Assembly (NCBI GenBank): GCA_017463985.1
Contig: JAFUEH010000001.1
Span: forward strand, 1-64,000
Source: Eubacterium sp.
GTDB taxonomy: Bacteria > Bacillota > Clostridia > Oscillospirales > Acutalibacteraceae
Length of the DNA: 64,000 nt
Reading direction: 5' to 3'
The notes beneath the pieces were generated by a model that saw only the letters and a list, made by a program, of their open reading frames with translations, did no database searches and was not told the DNA's origin. Made by a program: the position numbers and the translations under genes. Shown in pieces: positions 8,686-16,843 of this stretch. The first letter of the stretch is position 1, and every line of letters begins with the position of its first letter.

Positions 8686-9402
8686 TTAATGACGGGTGTC
8701 ATCAGTATATTGCTCGCAAAAGCGCGCTTGGAAGGAAGGCCCCTCTCCGCCGGCGTACAGATGACTCAAATCACCGAACTGAATACAGTTAAAAATCGCC
8801 TTTCCCTGCTCGCGTTCCACACTGGCTAACCGCGTTACCGAAGTCGGCAGCGCCACAAAATTATGCCACAGAATCATGGGAGATATGCTGAATACATGTG
8901 ACAGCAGCGCCGCTTCTACGCCAAAGTGACAGAACAGCAGCAGCTTATCTGCATTCGGCCGCTCAGCGCGGTACAGCCTGCCGTCGTGCACATATCCGTG
9001 GTCGGCTATCAGCGCGTCAACGCCCTGACAAACCTGGCGGTAATGGCGCTCGACATCACCGTTCTTCATCAGCGGCACCTCCAGCCAGCGGTCATGATCA
9101 TAGTACGCATCCACCGCTGTCCAGTAGGCCGGCAGCCGATCCCAACAGATTTGCTTTTCGCCCATCCAGTCGACAGTACCGCGGAATTCCTGCAGCCAGT
9201 CAAGCGTTATGGCGCTTTTGCCGGTTTCAGCAAGGTAATACGCAGCAGTGTCCTGCGCTCTGCCAAGCGGCGAACAATAGACGGCCGCAAATTCGGTTTC
9301 GGCCAGGCGTTTTCCAACAAGCGCCGCTTCCCGCCGTCCCTTTTCGGTAATACTGTCATGCGCATAATCCGGGTCCGCATGACGAACGATCCAGATTTCC
9401 AT
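8686..9402 (-). CDS. Histidine phosphatase family protein
   Basis: 238 residues. Phosphoglycerate-mutase-like phosphatase fold: the N-terminal phosphohistidine motif IVRHADP (His8), ERR-type arginine in AVYCSPLGRAQDTA, and the second catalytic histidine in LLFCHFGVEAAL. It probably dephosphorylates a small molecule; the substrate cannot be read from sequence. The start at 9402 is chosen because GGAGGAC overlaps the end of the upstream lipase-like gene, 4 bases away, making the two genes a coupled pair. Confidence 0.85.
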   Translation of the reverse strand: MEIWIVRHADPDYAHDSITEKGRREAALVGKRLAETEFAAVYCSPLGRAQDTAAYYLAETGKSAITLDWLQEFRGTVDWMGEKQICWDRLPAYWTAVDAYYDHDRWLEVPLMKNGDVERHYRQVCQGVDALIADHGYVHDGRLYRAERPNADKLLLFCHFGVEAALLSHVFSISPMILWHNFVALPTSVTRLASVEREQGKAIFNCIQFGDLSHLYAGGEGPSFQARFCEQYTDDTRH

Positions 9403-9406
9403 CGAG

Positions 9407-10789
9407 TTAGTCCTCGCCGTCCTCTTCCTCCGGCTCATCATCTGCTTCTGCAGCCGCGGTATTGGCCATCAGCTGTTCTTCACTCATCGCCAGCAGATAG
9501 GAGGCATACGTCGCCGGCATGTGGCTTTCGCTAAAGTGCGTTTTCATCAGTCGGTTACCGGTCACCGCACCGATACCCTCCTTGAACACAAAGAAGGCAG
9601 AGGTAATACGGTATGCCGCGCTGGTACCGACATAATCCACAGAGCTTTCGATCAGTAGCTTCATCGCACGGTCGGCAGCCGCCTTTTCTTCCTCCGTTTC
9701 GCCGCCTGCCACGTAGGCACAAAGCGTATCCCTGAAATATTCGTAGGGCGTCACTGTCTTAAAGCACTCCTTGAGCGGCTTCTCATAAAAGTCCTCCACG
9801 GTACGCAGCTCCTTGGCCAACGCGCCGATCACCTTCTTCACCGCCTTATTACCGCGGCGGAAGGGATGATAGGTATTCATGCCGAAGATCTCAAAATAAT
9901 ACGGCTGCATAAAGTCCTTTTGTTCATTGTAATGTCTGACGCTCTTATTGTCGTCACCGAGCAGCTTGAACACCGTGCCGTACTTACCAAAGCCGCAAGC
10001 CTCCGGCAGACAGACGGTAACAAAATCCTCCGGCGATACAAAGTTGAAGATGCGCTTATAATCCTCCAGCATTTCCACCTTGTCTACATTCACGCCGTTC
10101 GGGGTAGCATAGCAGTAAGTAAACAGGTTCTGCGGCGGCAGCGGCAGGTTCGGCAGACCGCCGTTTTTGATCAGCTTAGCGCCGAGCAGGTTAGCGGTCG
10201 CAGCACCGCGGCTGTGGCCGATAATGACGAGCTTGCGCTCATACTCCGACGGATAGGTATCCACATACTTTTCCAGCTTGCCGTGCACATAGTCACGTGC
10301 GTCAGCAAAGCCAAGATGTACGATTCCCCTTTCCTCGTCGCTGGCATAACCCTTGCCGTCGTTGCAAACACGCTCCACACCGAGCGGATCGAAATTAGAG
10401 AACCACTGCTTCATATAAGAGCCGATAAAGCCGGCAAACACCAAATTGATCGTTTTGTCTTCCAGCGCAATATCGCGGTTAGCAATAAAATACACTACCT
10501 CGTCGCGCTTCGCCACGGCGTTCATCCAAATATCACGGAAGCCCAGATCCTCCAGACACTTGTTTAAATTCGGCTTCCACAGCGGATACCCCGTCTTATT
10601 ATCCTCATCCGGCACCTGGTTGTCGTAGCCCACTACGATCATCTGCGCCAAAAAGCGCGCCAGCTGATGGTTATACACCGCCGAATCCTCTGCAAACCAG
10701 TTAAAGTCATAATAGAGACGTGTCGTACCGGCAACCTCATCGTAGGTGACCTTGGCATCATAAATTCCGCTCAGTTTTTCTTTTTGCAT
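9407..10789 (-). CDS. Lipase (class 3)-like alpha/beta hydrolase
   Basis: 460 residues without a signal peptide, so probably cytoplasmic. The nucleophile elbow is GHSRG (191-195, Ser193) after a beta strand KLVII, as in class-3 lipases. Aspartate and histidine partners are likely in the following 120 residues (SPEDFVTV, RHYNEQ), but I cannot fix the triad. The C-terminus ends in an acidic tail. The start has GAGGAGGCAATAACG upstream. It is the first gene of a two-gene operon with the histidine phosphatase. The substrate is unknown. Confidence 0.75.
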   Translation of the reverse strand: MQKEKLSGIYDAKVTYDEVAGTTRLYYDFNWFAEDSAVYNHQLARFLAQMIVVGYDNQVPDEDNKTGYPLWKPNLNKCLEDLGFRDIWMNAVAKRDEVVYFIANRDIALEDKTINLVFAGFIGSYMKQWFSNFDPLGVERVCNDGKGYASDEERGIVHLGFADARDYVHGKLEKYVDTYPSEYERKLVIIGHSRGAATANLLGAKLIKNGGLPNLPLPPQNLFTYCYATPNGVNVDKVEMLEDYKRIFNFVSPEDFVTVCLPEACGFGKYGTVFKLLGDDNKSVRHYNEQKDFMQPYYFEIFGMNTYHPFRRGNKAVKKVIGALAKELRTVEDFYEKPLKECFKTVTPYEYFRDTLCAYVAGGETEEEKAAADRAMKLLIESSVDYVGTSAAYRITSAFFVFKEGIGAVTGNRLMKTHFSESHMPATYASYLLAMSEEQLMANTAAAEADDEPEEEDGED

Positions 10790-10890
10790 CGTTATTGCCT
10801 CCTCTTTTTTCTTGTTTATATCATATCACAAAACAACAATATTGACAATAATTTATCGAAGATTTATCCAAATCAGGCAACGTATTTATA

Positions 10891-10919
10891 TTGCAATCGA
10901 TTTTTCTTTTCGTTATAAT
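10891..10919 (+). promoter_or_regulatory. Sigma-A promoter of the CapA-like gene
   Basis: TTGCAA (10891-10896), 17-bp spacer, TATAAT (10914-10919), about 30 bases before the chosen start codon, so the leader is short. Confidence 0.7.
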
Positions 10920-10949
10920 AGGGGTGTAATAAGCGTTGAGGTGAACAGC

Positions 10950-12164
10950 ATGAATAAACGTATTAACCGAGTGCTCGCCCTTTTGGCAGTCATATTAGTG
11001 ATCGTCGTAGCCGTCGATATTATTGTCATTACCGGCGCCAAGCGCAGCGGTGTCTCCGGCGACAGCCAGCCTGCCGTCAGCGATACGGCAGAAGCAGAAA
11101 CGGAAGACGAGGCAGAGGAAACGACCGAGCCGCTCTTAACCGGTGAGGTAACGATCGTCGCCGTCGGTGACAACCTGATCCACGACACACTGATTGAAGC
11201 CGGTAAACAGGAGGACGGCAGCTATAACTACGATTCCTTCTATACGGAGATCAAGCCGTACATTGAGCCGGCGGACATTGCCATCATCAATCAGGAAACG
11301 ATCCTGGGCGGCGAGGTCAGAGAATACAGCGGCTATCCGATGTTCAACTCACCGCAGGAGATCGGTGACGCGGCCGTCAACGCCGGCTTTGATATTTTTA
11401 CCTGCGCCACGAATCACGCCATGGACGTGTTCTCTGCCGGTATCGAAAGCGAACTGGATTACTTCGATACCAAGCAGCCGCAGGTAGTACACCTCGGGCT
11501 GAACCGCTCGGAGGAGGATTACAATACGATCACTTATTATGAAAAAAACAATATTAAATTTGCCCTGCTGAACTACACGTACGGCACAAACGGCATCTCC
11601 TTGCCGGACGATAAGCCATGGATCGTCAATCTGCTTGACAAAGAAAAGGTCACCAAGGATATCACGGAAGCACGTCAGAACGCCGACGTCGTCGTGGTGT
11701 TCCCCCACTGGGGCGAGGAATACAATACCGGTACGGTGCAGGAACAGCGCGACTATGTGCAGTTATTCTCTGACCTCGGCGTCGATATTGTCATCGGCTG
11801 CCATCCGCACGTGATCGAGCCGGTGGAATGGGTGACGAACGAAACGACCGGCCATAAAATGCTGGTATACTATTCCCTTGGCAATTTCATCAGCCACCAG
11901 CGCCAGCTGGAAACGCTGATCGGCGGCATGGCAGAGCTGACGGTCAAAAAAGAGGGTGATACCATCAGCATCACAAACGCGAAGCTGGCGCCGGTCGTTA
12001 CCTGGTATTCCTTAACCGGCAGCGGTTATCATTATAAGGTCTACCGGTTGAAGGACTATACGGAGGAGATGGCGGACAGCCACGTGCGTGATTTTGCGTC
12101 GCCGGCCAACTTCCGCGGCGTCTACGAGGAGGTCATTGACGAGGAATTCCGTACGGACGATTAA
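10950..12164 (+). CDS. CapA-family (PGA_cap) membrane-anchored metallophosphoesterase-like protein
   Basis: 404 residues. One N-terminal membrane segment (about 8-30), an acidic linker, and then the CapA/PgsA domain with its usual blocks: VAVGDNLIHDTL, INQE, CATNHAMD, FPHWGEEY, GCHPHVIEP and SLGNFIS. The family has a calcineurin-like metal site and is named after poly-gamma-glutamate capsule export, but single copies without capB/capC, as here, are common and their substrate is unknown. The start at 10950 is favoured by GAGGTG upstream and by the promoter position; earlier starts would run through the promoter. Confidence 0.85.
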   Translation: MNKRINRVLALLAVILVIVVAVDIIVITGAKRSGVSGDSQPAVSDTAEAETEDEAEETTEPLLTGEVTIVAVGDNLIHDTLIEAGKQEDGSYNYDSFYTEIKPYIEPADIAIINQETILGGEVREYSGYPMFNSPQEIGDAAVNAGFDIFTCATNHAMDVFSAGIESELDYFDTKQPQVVHLGLNRSEEDYNTITYYEKNNIKFALLNYTYGTNGISLPDDKPWIVNLLDKEKVTKDITEARQNADVVVVFPHWGEEYNTGTVQEQRDYVQLFSDLGVDIVIGCHPHVIEPVEWVTNETTGHKMLVYYSLGNFISHQRQLETLIGGMAELTVKKEGDTISITNAKLAPVVTWYSLTGSGYHYKVYRLKDYTEEMADSHVRDFASPANFRGVYEEVIDEEFRTDD

Positions 12165-12173
12165 GCCACCCTG

Positions 12174-12239
12174 CAAGAACGAAAATACCGAAATTCGCTT
12201 AAATACTCGGTTCAGGCGAGTCGAATTTCACTTGCCCTG
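12174..12239 (+). repeat. 66-bp intergenic repeat, copy A
   Basis: Begins CAAGAACGAAAATACC and ends ATTTCACTTGCCCTG. Copy B at 13027-13093 has the same orientation and is about 75-80% identical, with near identity at both ends. Contains an inner inverted repeat GAAATTCG/CGAATTTC. Confidence 0.65.
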
Positions 12240-12260
12240 TTTCAGTATATTAACAGCAGA

Positions 12261-12294
12261 AAACCGCTGTGAGCAGCTTGCTCACAGCGGTTTT
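12261..12294. terminator. Terminator between the CapA-like gene and the FnIII-protein gene
   Basis: Stem AAAACCGCTGTGAGC with GCTCACAGCGGTTTT around a short loop, flanked by A and T runs. It serves the converging genes. Its stem closely resembles the terminator at 41659-41694. Confidence 0.8.
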
Positions 12295-12310
12295 CAAGTT
12301 CGCCAACTGA

Positions 12311-12973
12311 TTATTTTTTTAACACAACAGCGTTCACCGTCTTTGACCATTGAGAGGTAGTGGCGCCGCCGTCCCGATTACCGTAATAGGCGCGCACGCG
12401 CACGTAATAACGGGTACCGCCCTTCAACTGCTGCAGAATGACTAAGGTACTGTCGCCGCCCTTCACGGTCACGGTTTTAGTCGTCGCTGCGGTAAAGGAG
12501 GCTGAGGTGCTGTACTGCACTTCATAGCCTGCCGCTCTGACCGACAGCCGGTTCCAGCTAATGCGCAGCTGACACGGCGTTGCGGATTTGGCCTTGACCT
12601 TATCCACCTGATAGGCGCTGATGTTATAGACCGTTGTGCTTTCCTCACTGAACGGGATCTCTGTTGCCTCGTAGTCACTGCTCGCCTCCGGCAGCGTAGT
12701 GTCTTCGGCGGAGGTCTCCTCATCGGTACTGCTCTCCGGCTCTGTGGTCGGCTCCTCTGTCGTGCTTTCCGCCTCAGTGGGCTCCTCATACACCGGTGCT
12801 TCGGTCGTACCCGTCTCGGCAGTTGTCGATTCAGTTGTTTCCGTTTCAGAGGTAGGGATAGTGATACGCGGCATCGTTACCGTGCCGTCGTCATCGCCCT
12901 GCGCGATCGTCACGCAGCAGGCGCTTGCCAATATAATCATGATGCTGAGTATGACAGCCAGATATTTTTTCAT
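12311..12973 (-). CDS. Secreted protein with Ser/Thr/Glu-rich linker and C-terminal fibronectin type III domain
   Basis: 220 residues. A signal peptide (MKKYLAVILSIMIILASACC) is followed by a ~90-residue linker rich in T, E and S and then a fibronectin type III domain of ~90 residues (VKAKSATPCQLRISWNRL ... GTRYYVRVRAYY). The cysteine near the signal peptide end (ACCVT) could be a lipobox, so membrane anchoring is possible. Exported FnIII proteins usually act in adhesion or as spacers of surface enzymes. The start has AGGAGG 8 bases upstream. Just after the signal peptide it carries MPRITIP, matching the C-terminus of the neighbouring lipoprotein. Confidence 0.75.
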   Translation of the reverse strand: MKKYLAVILSIMIILASACCVTIAQGDDDGTVTMPRITIPTSETETTESTTAETGTTEAPVYEEPTEAESTTEEPTTEPESSTDEETSAEDTTLPEASSDYEATEIPFSEESTTVYNISAYQVDKVKAKSATPCQLRISWNRLSVRAAGYEVQYSTSASFTAATTKTVTVKGGDSTLVILQQLKGGTRYYVRVRAYYGNRDGGATTSQWSKTVNAVVLKK

Positions 12974-13026
12974 ACGCAGTCCTCCTGACAGCTTCCGCCG
13001 CTGTCCGACCATAGCCTATCGTAAAG

Positions 13027-13093
13027 CAAGAACGAAAATGCCAAAGTTCGCTTAAATACTGTATTTTAGGCGGTTTGGATTTCACTTGCTCTG
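13027..13093 (+). repeat. 66-bp intergenic repeat, copy B
   Basis: Second copy of the repeat at 12174, same orientation, one base longer. It separates the lipoprotein and FnIII genes. Confidence 0.65.
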
Positions 13094-13094
13094 C

Positions 13095-13511
13095 TTAATT
13101 ATGAGGTATTGGAATACGCGGCATCTCTACGCCGTCGCTCTCCGTTGTTGATGCTGCCGCAGTCGTGTCTGTCGTCGCTTCGCTGGCGGAGCTTCCGCCG
13201 TTCTGCTTGTCGGCGTTACTGCCTGCAGCTGTCGTTGTTGTATTGTTGTTGACGCCGCCCGATTGACCGTTGCCGGCGGTCGTGCCGGTCGTCTGGCCAT
13301 CGCTGCTTTCGCCTTCAAACGAAACAGCCGGTGCTTCATAAGCCTCATCTTCGGTCGCCAGTGTCACCGCGCCAAGGTTCTCCTGCCCGGAATCGGAGGA
13401 TACCTCCGGTTGCCCGGAAGTACCCTCTTTTTCATTTTCAGGCTGAGAACTGCACGCGCAAAGCGTCAGCATGATCACCAGCAGCCATGCGATAGCAATT
13501 CTCTTCATCAT
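13095..13511 (-). CDS. Short Ser/Thr/Gly-rich lipoprotein
   Basis: 138 residues (or 137 from the second of two adjacent ATGs). The signal peptide ends in the lipobox LCAC (Cys at about 19), so it should be lipid-anchored on the outer face of the membrane. The rest is low-complexity, rich in S, T, G, N, ending in MPRIPIPHN. No domain is recognised. Its start lies 3 bases after the stop of the 51-residue peptide gene and has no clear ribosome-binding site, which suggests translational coupling to that peptide. Confidence 0.7.
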   Translation of the reverse strand: MMKRIAIAWLLVIMLTLCACSSQPENEKEGTSGQPEVSSDSGQENLGAVTLATEDEAYEAPAVSFEGESSDGQTTGTTAGNGQSGGVNNNTTTTAAGSNADKQNGGSSASEATTDTTAAASTTESDGVEMPRIPIPHN

Positions 13512-13514
13512 CGC

Positions 13515-13670
13515 TTACAGACCGAAGCCGATGCCGCCGCCGTGGCTAATGGTATCCCAAGCGCTGTTGGCGATATCCAGTAAGCCGTCGCCTGACGCTG
13601 TCAAAACGTCCTGTGCGTCCGTTCTGATCACGTTAAATTCAGGCTCTTTATATTCCATATTCTTTTTCAT
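13515..13670 (-). CDS. 51-residue peptide, candidate ribosomal-peptide precursor (copy 1)
   Basis: Encodes a short acidic-leader peptide containing EPEFNVIRTDAQDVLTASG and ending in a glycine-rich tail (GGGIGFGL). A strong AAAGGAGG lies upstream of the ATG at 13670. It begins 15 bases after the large secreted protein gene and is followed 3 bases later by the lipoprotein gene. A relative of 50 residues at 21218-21370 shares EPE..VI...AQDV.TASG.G but has a different C-terminal half, the conserved-leader/variable-core pattern of RiPP precursors. No signal peptide or membrane segment. Function is inferred, not known. Confidence 0.7.
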   Translation of the reverse strand: MKKNMEYKEPEFNVIRTDAQDVLTASGDGLLDIANSAWDTISHGGGIGFGL

Positions 13671-13685
13671 ATTCAAAGCCCTCCT

Positions 13686-16373
13686 TTATGCTAATGCGGC
13701 TGCAGCCTGGTTGTAGTTGGCGATGGAAACGCCAAGTCTGCCAAGCGCATCGTTGTTAGCGGCTGCCTTCTTAGCGTAGATGATCGGGGTGTAGGTAACA
13801 GTGCCAAGGCCGTCAACCGTAACCGTGATCGTTTCGCCAAGCTTAGAAGCCGGAATGTCCTTCACCTGCAGTACGACATTGCCGTTCACCTTTACGAAGG
13901 AGGCAGTGCCGATGTTGGCGCTGGCAGTCATGGCTGCCGCTTCTTCCTCAGTGAGGTTCATGATGAAGCGGAGCGCCGGCTCAGAGGTCGCTACATAAGA
14001 AACGTTAGCTACCTTGCCGGTGGTGTCATCAGCAGCCAAGCTATAGGCGCTGAAGTCAGCGGTGGTGAAGTTGTAATCGTCGGTATAAGCGTCTGCATTG
14101 TAGCTGAAGTAAGCAGCAGCAGCCTTACCGTAGTCATAAATGGCCTTTGCCAGCTGACCGTAAGTAGCGTCGTCCTTCATTGCAAGACAGTAATCAGCAA
14201 CAGAGGTGGTGAACGATCTTACGACAGCGTCGTTCGCATCATAAACAGTAACGGTGATGTCGTCCTTGATCTGAGCCGGAGCCAGGTTCAGGGAGTAATC
14301 ATAGAAGCCGTCAATCGCATCATAAGCGGTAACGATAGCCGTATTGTTTTCCTCTACATCCGGCGTGCCGTTGAAAACGAATTCAACGTGATCAGCCGTT
14401 GCAGAATCTGCAATGTAAAGCGTAAAATCAAGCGTATCCTCAACCGTTACCTGGAACTCATCGTCAGCAACAGCCGGATAAACCTGCTGGTTGTCCTTGA
14501 TAAGGGTAATGTTGTTGCAGTTCAGATAGAATTTAATGGTCTGATCGTTAGTTCCGTCACCGTTCCAGTCAAATACATAGGTATAAGCAGCGTAACCGCC
14601 GTGAGCAAGACAGTTGTCAATGTCCTCCAGCGGAACACGGAGCCAAGCGCCCATGTAATTGTCGCCGTCCTTGTTAGCTGCGAAGCTCTTGCTTGCGCCG
14701 CCATTGGAGGTGTAGGTAGCAGCATCGGTCATTCCGTTCGGAGCAACAATGTTAATACCTGCCCAATAGCCGGCTGTTCTTCCGATAGAGGCATCTGCAT
14801 CAGAATAATTAATCGTTGCATTATTAACAATTGCCTGTACGGTTGCTGTACCATTATTGGAAATTACAGCCGTTTTAGTAATTTCTTCAACCGTACCAAG
14901 AAGACTCAGCTCCTCCGGGAAGGTGTATTCCTTCGTGCCGGATACGATTTCGATCGGCTCGCTGTCAGCTGTCTCGTAAAGATTGAGCTTTACAGTCATG
15001 GTCACGCCTGCTGCATCAAGACCTGCTACACCGCATCTGAACTCCTGTACGGTGTCCTTGATCTCTTCGTAGGTCATGGAAATATCTCTGCCAAGGAGCG
15101 CGGAAACGCCTTCGGAAAGAAGATGATATTCCTGACCTGCTGCGAGTGCAGGGCAGTCAAAGATCTGCCAAGCGCCGTCCTCGTATGCGTCATACGCACC
15201 GCCGAGCTGTACGTCGCCCGCTGCGATATCCTTATCAAAGCTGATAACGAAATCGGCAAGATAAGCATCATACTTTGCAGAACCGTCGTTGTTAGCTACA
15301 TACTTGTAAGCAACGTCGAGTCCTTCCGGAGCTTCAATCTCAGTTACCGTAGCGGTCGGGAGCGTATCGTCTTCAAAGGTATATTCCTTCGTGCCGGATA
15401 CGATTTCGATCGGCTCGCTGTCAGCTGTCTCATAAAGATTGAGCTTTACGGTCATGGTCACGCCTGCTGCATCAAGACCTGCAACGCCGCATCTGAACTC
15501 CTGTACGATGTCCTTGATCTCTTCATAAGTCATGGAAACGTCTCTGCCAAGAAGTGCGGAAACGCCTTCAGCGAGAAGATGATATTCCTGACCTGCTGCC
15601 AGTGCCGGACAGTCAAAGATCTGCCATGCGCCGCCTTCGTATGCGTCATACGCACCGCCGAGCTTTACGTCGCCCTCGTCAACAGCCTTATCAAAGCTGA
15701 TTACGAAATCGGCAAGATAAGCATCATACTTTGCAGAACCGTCGTTGTTAGCTACATACTTGTAAGCAACGTCGAGTCCTTCCGGAGCTTCAATCTCAGT
15801 TACCGTAGCGGTCGGAAGAACCGCCTCTGGGAAGGTGTAGCTGATGGAACCGCTCTCGATGGTAATCGGCTCGCTGTCAGCAGTCTTGTAGAGGTTCAGC
15901 TTCACATTCGCAGTGATACCTGCCGCATTAAGACCGGCAATACCGCACTTGAATTCCTTCACGATTGTGCAAATCTCTTCGTAGGTCATGCTGATGTCTC
16001 TGCCAAGCATTGCAGAAACGCCGTCCTGCAGCAGGCGGTATTCCTGACCTGCAGCCAGCGCCGGTGCGTTGAAAATCTGCCAGTTGCCGTTATCATACGC
16101 CGCATAAGCGCCGCCGACCTTGACATCGTTCTCAGTGATATCCTGATCGAAGCTGATAACGAAATCAGCAAGATAATCCTTGTACGCACTGTTCTGTACA
16201 GAATCCTCATCATCGTTGGCCTTGAAAAGATAAGCTGCTTCCAAACCATCCGGTGCATCGATTTCTGTAACAGTTGCTGTCGGAAGAGCTGCAGCAAATA
16301 CGGTGAAAGGCATCATTGATACAGCCATAAGAACTGAAAGAGCGATCGCAATAATTTTCTTTGTCATTCTCAT
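13686..16373 (-). CDS. Large secreted surface protein with three tandem modules
   Basis: 895 residues. Signal peptide, then three ~152-residue modules (about 30-185, 186-337, 338-489) each starting LPTATVTEI-APEGL and holding AYLADFVISF, WQIF, ALAAGQEY and LLGRD-SMTYEEI. A middle region follows, then a C-terminal domain of ~270 residues (DYCLAMKDDATYGQLAKAIYDYGKAAAAYF ... NYNQAAAALA) shared with the protein at 21383-24163. The start at 16373 is chosen over a TTG at 16382 because AGAAGGGA is 10 bases upstream. The tail lacks an LPXTG motif, so how it is held at the surface is unclear. It heads the peptide/lipoprotein/FnIII gene series. Confidence 0.8.
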   Translation of the reverse strand: MRMTKKIIAIALSVLMAVSMMPFTVFAAALPTATVTEIDAPDGLEAAYLFKANDDEDSVQNSAYKDYLADFVISFDQDITENDVKVGGAYAAYDNGNWQIFNAPALAAGQEYRLLQDGVSAMLGRDISMTYEEICTIVKEFKCGIAGLNAAGITANVKLNLYKTADSEPITIESGSISYTFPEAVLPTATVTEIEAPEGLDVAYKYVANNDGSAKYDAYLADFVISFDKAVDEGDVKLGGAYDAYEGGAWQIFDCPALAAGQEYHLLAEGVSALLGRDVSMTYEEIKDIVQEFRCGVAGLDAAGVTMTVKLNLYETADSEPIEIVSGTKEYTFEDDTLPTATVTEIEAPEGLDVAYKYVANNDGSAKYDAYLADFVISFDKDIAAGDVQLGGAYDAYEDGAWQIFDCPALAAGQEYHLLSEGVSALLGRDISMTYEEIKDTVQEFRCGVAGLDAAGVTMTVKLNLYETADSEPIEIVSGTKEYTFPEELSLLGTVEEITKTAVISNNGTATVQAIVNNATINYSDADASIGRTAGYWAGINIVAPNGMTDAATYTSNGGASKSFAANKDGDNYMGAWLRVPLEDIDNCLAHGGYAAYTYVFDWNGDGTNDQTIKFYLNCNNITLIKDNQQVYPAVADDEFQVTVEDTLDFTLYIADSATADHVEFVFNGTPDVEENNTAIVTAYDAIDGFYDYSLNLAPAQIKDDITVTVYDANDAVVRSFTTSVADYCLAMKDDATYGQLAKAIYDYGKAAAAYFSYNADAYTDDYNFTTADFSAYSLAADDTTGKVANVSYVATSEPALRFIMNLTEEEAAAMTASANIGTASFVKVNGNVVLQVKDIPASKLGETITVTVDGLGTVTYTPIIYAKKAAANNDALGRLGVSIANYNQAAAALA
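14907..15818 (-). repeat. Two near-identical 456-bp coding repeats
   Basis: Modules 2 and 3 of the secreted protein are almost identical at the DNA level (15363-15818 and 14907-15362), differing at scattered, largely third-position sites; module 1 is more diverged. This indicates recent internal duplication or gene conversion. Confidence 0.75.
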
Positions 16374-16399
16374 GATAATCAAATCCCTTCTAAATTTAT

Positions 16400-16600
16400 T
16401 TTTGCGTTATTTATTTATCGTTGACTCGGCCGAAGCTTGGATAACTGACCTGCGGCAACGCGCAAAAGCGCAGGCAAAAAAATATCCGTTTGGCTACCAA
16501 GTGGCATCCATGGCTTGCCACTTTCATCTGCATACGCCTTTATTTGTCGCCTTACCCTGTCCTTCGGCATCAAGATAAATCAAGCGAAATTACAACATAA
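16400..16600 (-). promoter_or_regulatory. Structured 5' leader of the secreted-protein gene, class unknown
   Basis: Upstream of the 16373 start, the minus strand can fold into an 8-bp hairpin AAGTGGCA/TGCCACTT (near 16498-16530), a CCTGCG/CGCAGG stem enclosing GCGCTTTTGCGC (near 16449-16477), and GGTAGCC next to the first hairpin. The density of pairing in an otherwise AT-rich gap suggests a regulatory RNA. I could not match it to c-di-GMP, cobalamin or other common riboswitches. The rest of the 470-bp gap is AT-rich. Confidence 0.35.
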
Positions 16601-16776
16601 ATAGGCGTAATCGCCCATTATTATATTATAATCAAAATTATTATATATACAGATAGATAGGTAGATAGGCTTGTCAAGCATTTTTGAATTTTTTGTAAAT
16701 TATTGCTAAACAATACGGATAAATTGTACAGTCGTCTTGTAACTATTCATTTTCAGCGTTGCAGTCTAATTTTCGC

Positions 16777-16805
16777 TTGTAATGCGTTCTTCGGTGTGAT
16801 ATGAT
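16777..16805 (+). promoter_or_regulatory. Sigma-A promoter of the S-component-like gene
   Basis: TTGTAA (16777-16782), 17-bp spacer, TATGAT (16800-16805), 38 bases before the start codon at 16844. Confidence 0.6.
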
Positions 16806-16843
16806 AAAAAGAGAGTAAAGCTTTTGAGTGAGAGGGAGACAGT

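Noticed and set aside
13027-13093. CRISPR-like array suspected from repeats at 12174 and 13027
   Set aside because: Only two copies nearly 800 bp apart with no spacers and no cas genes.
14388-16319. 643-codon plus-strand frame
   Set aside because: Antisense to the repetitive secreted-protein gene; its length is due to the codon bias of the repeats, and it has no plausible start signal.
16480-16600. c-di-GMP-I or cobalamin riboswitch in the 16.5-kb leader
   Set aside because: The conserved GGCAAACC/GACGCAAAGCC and B12-box sequences are absent.
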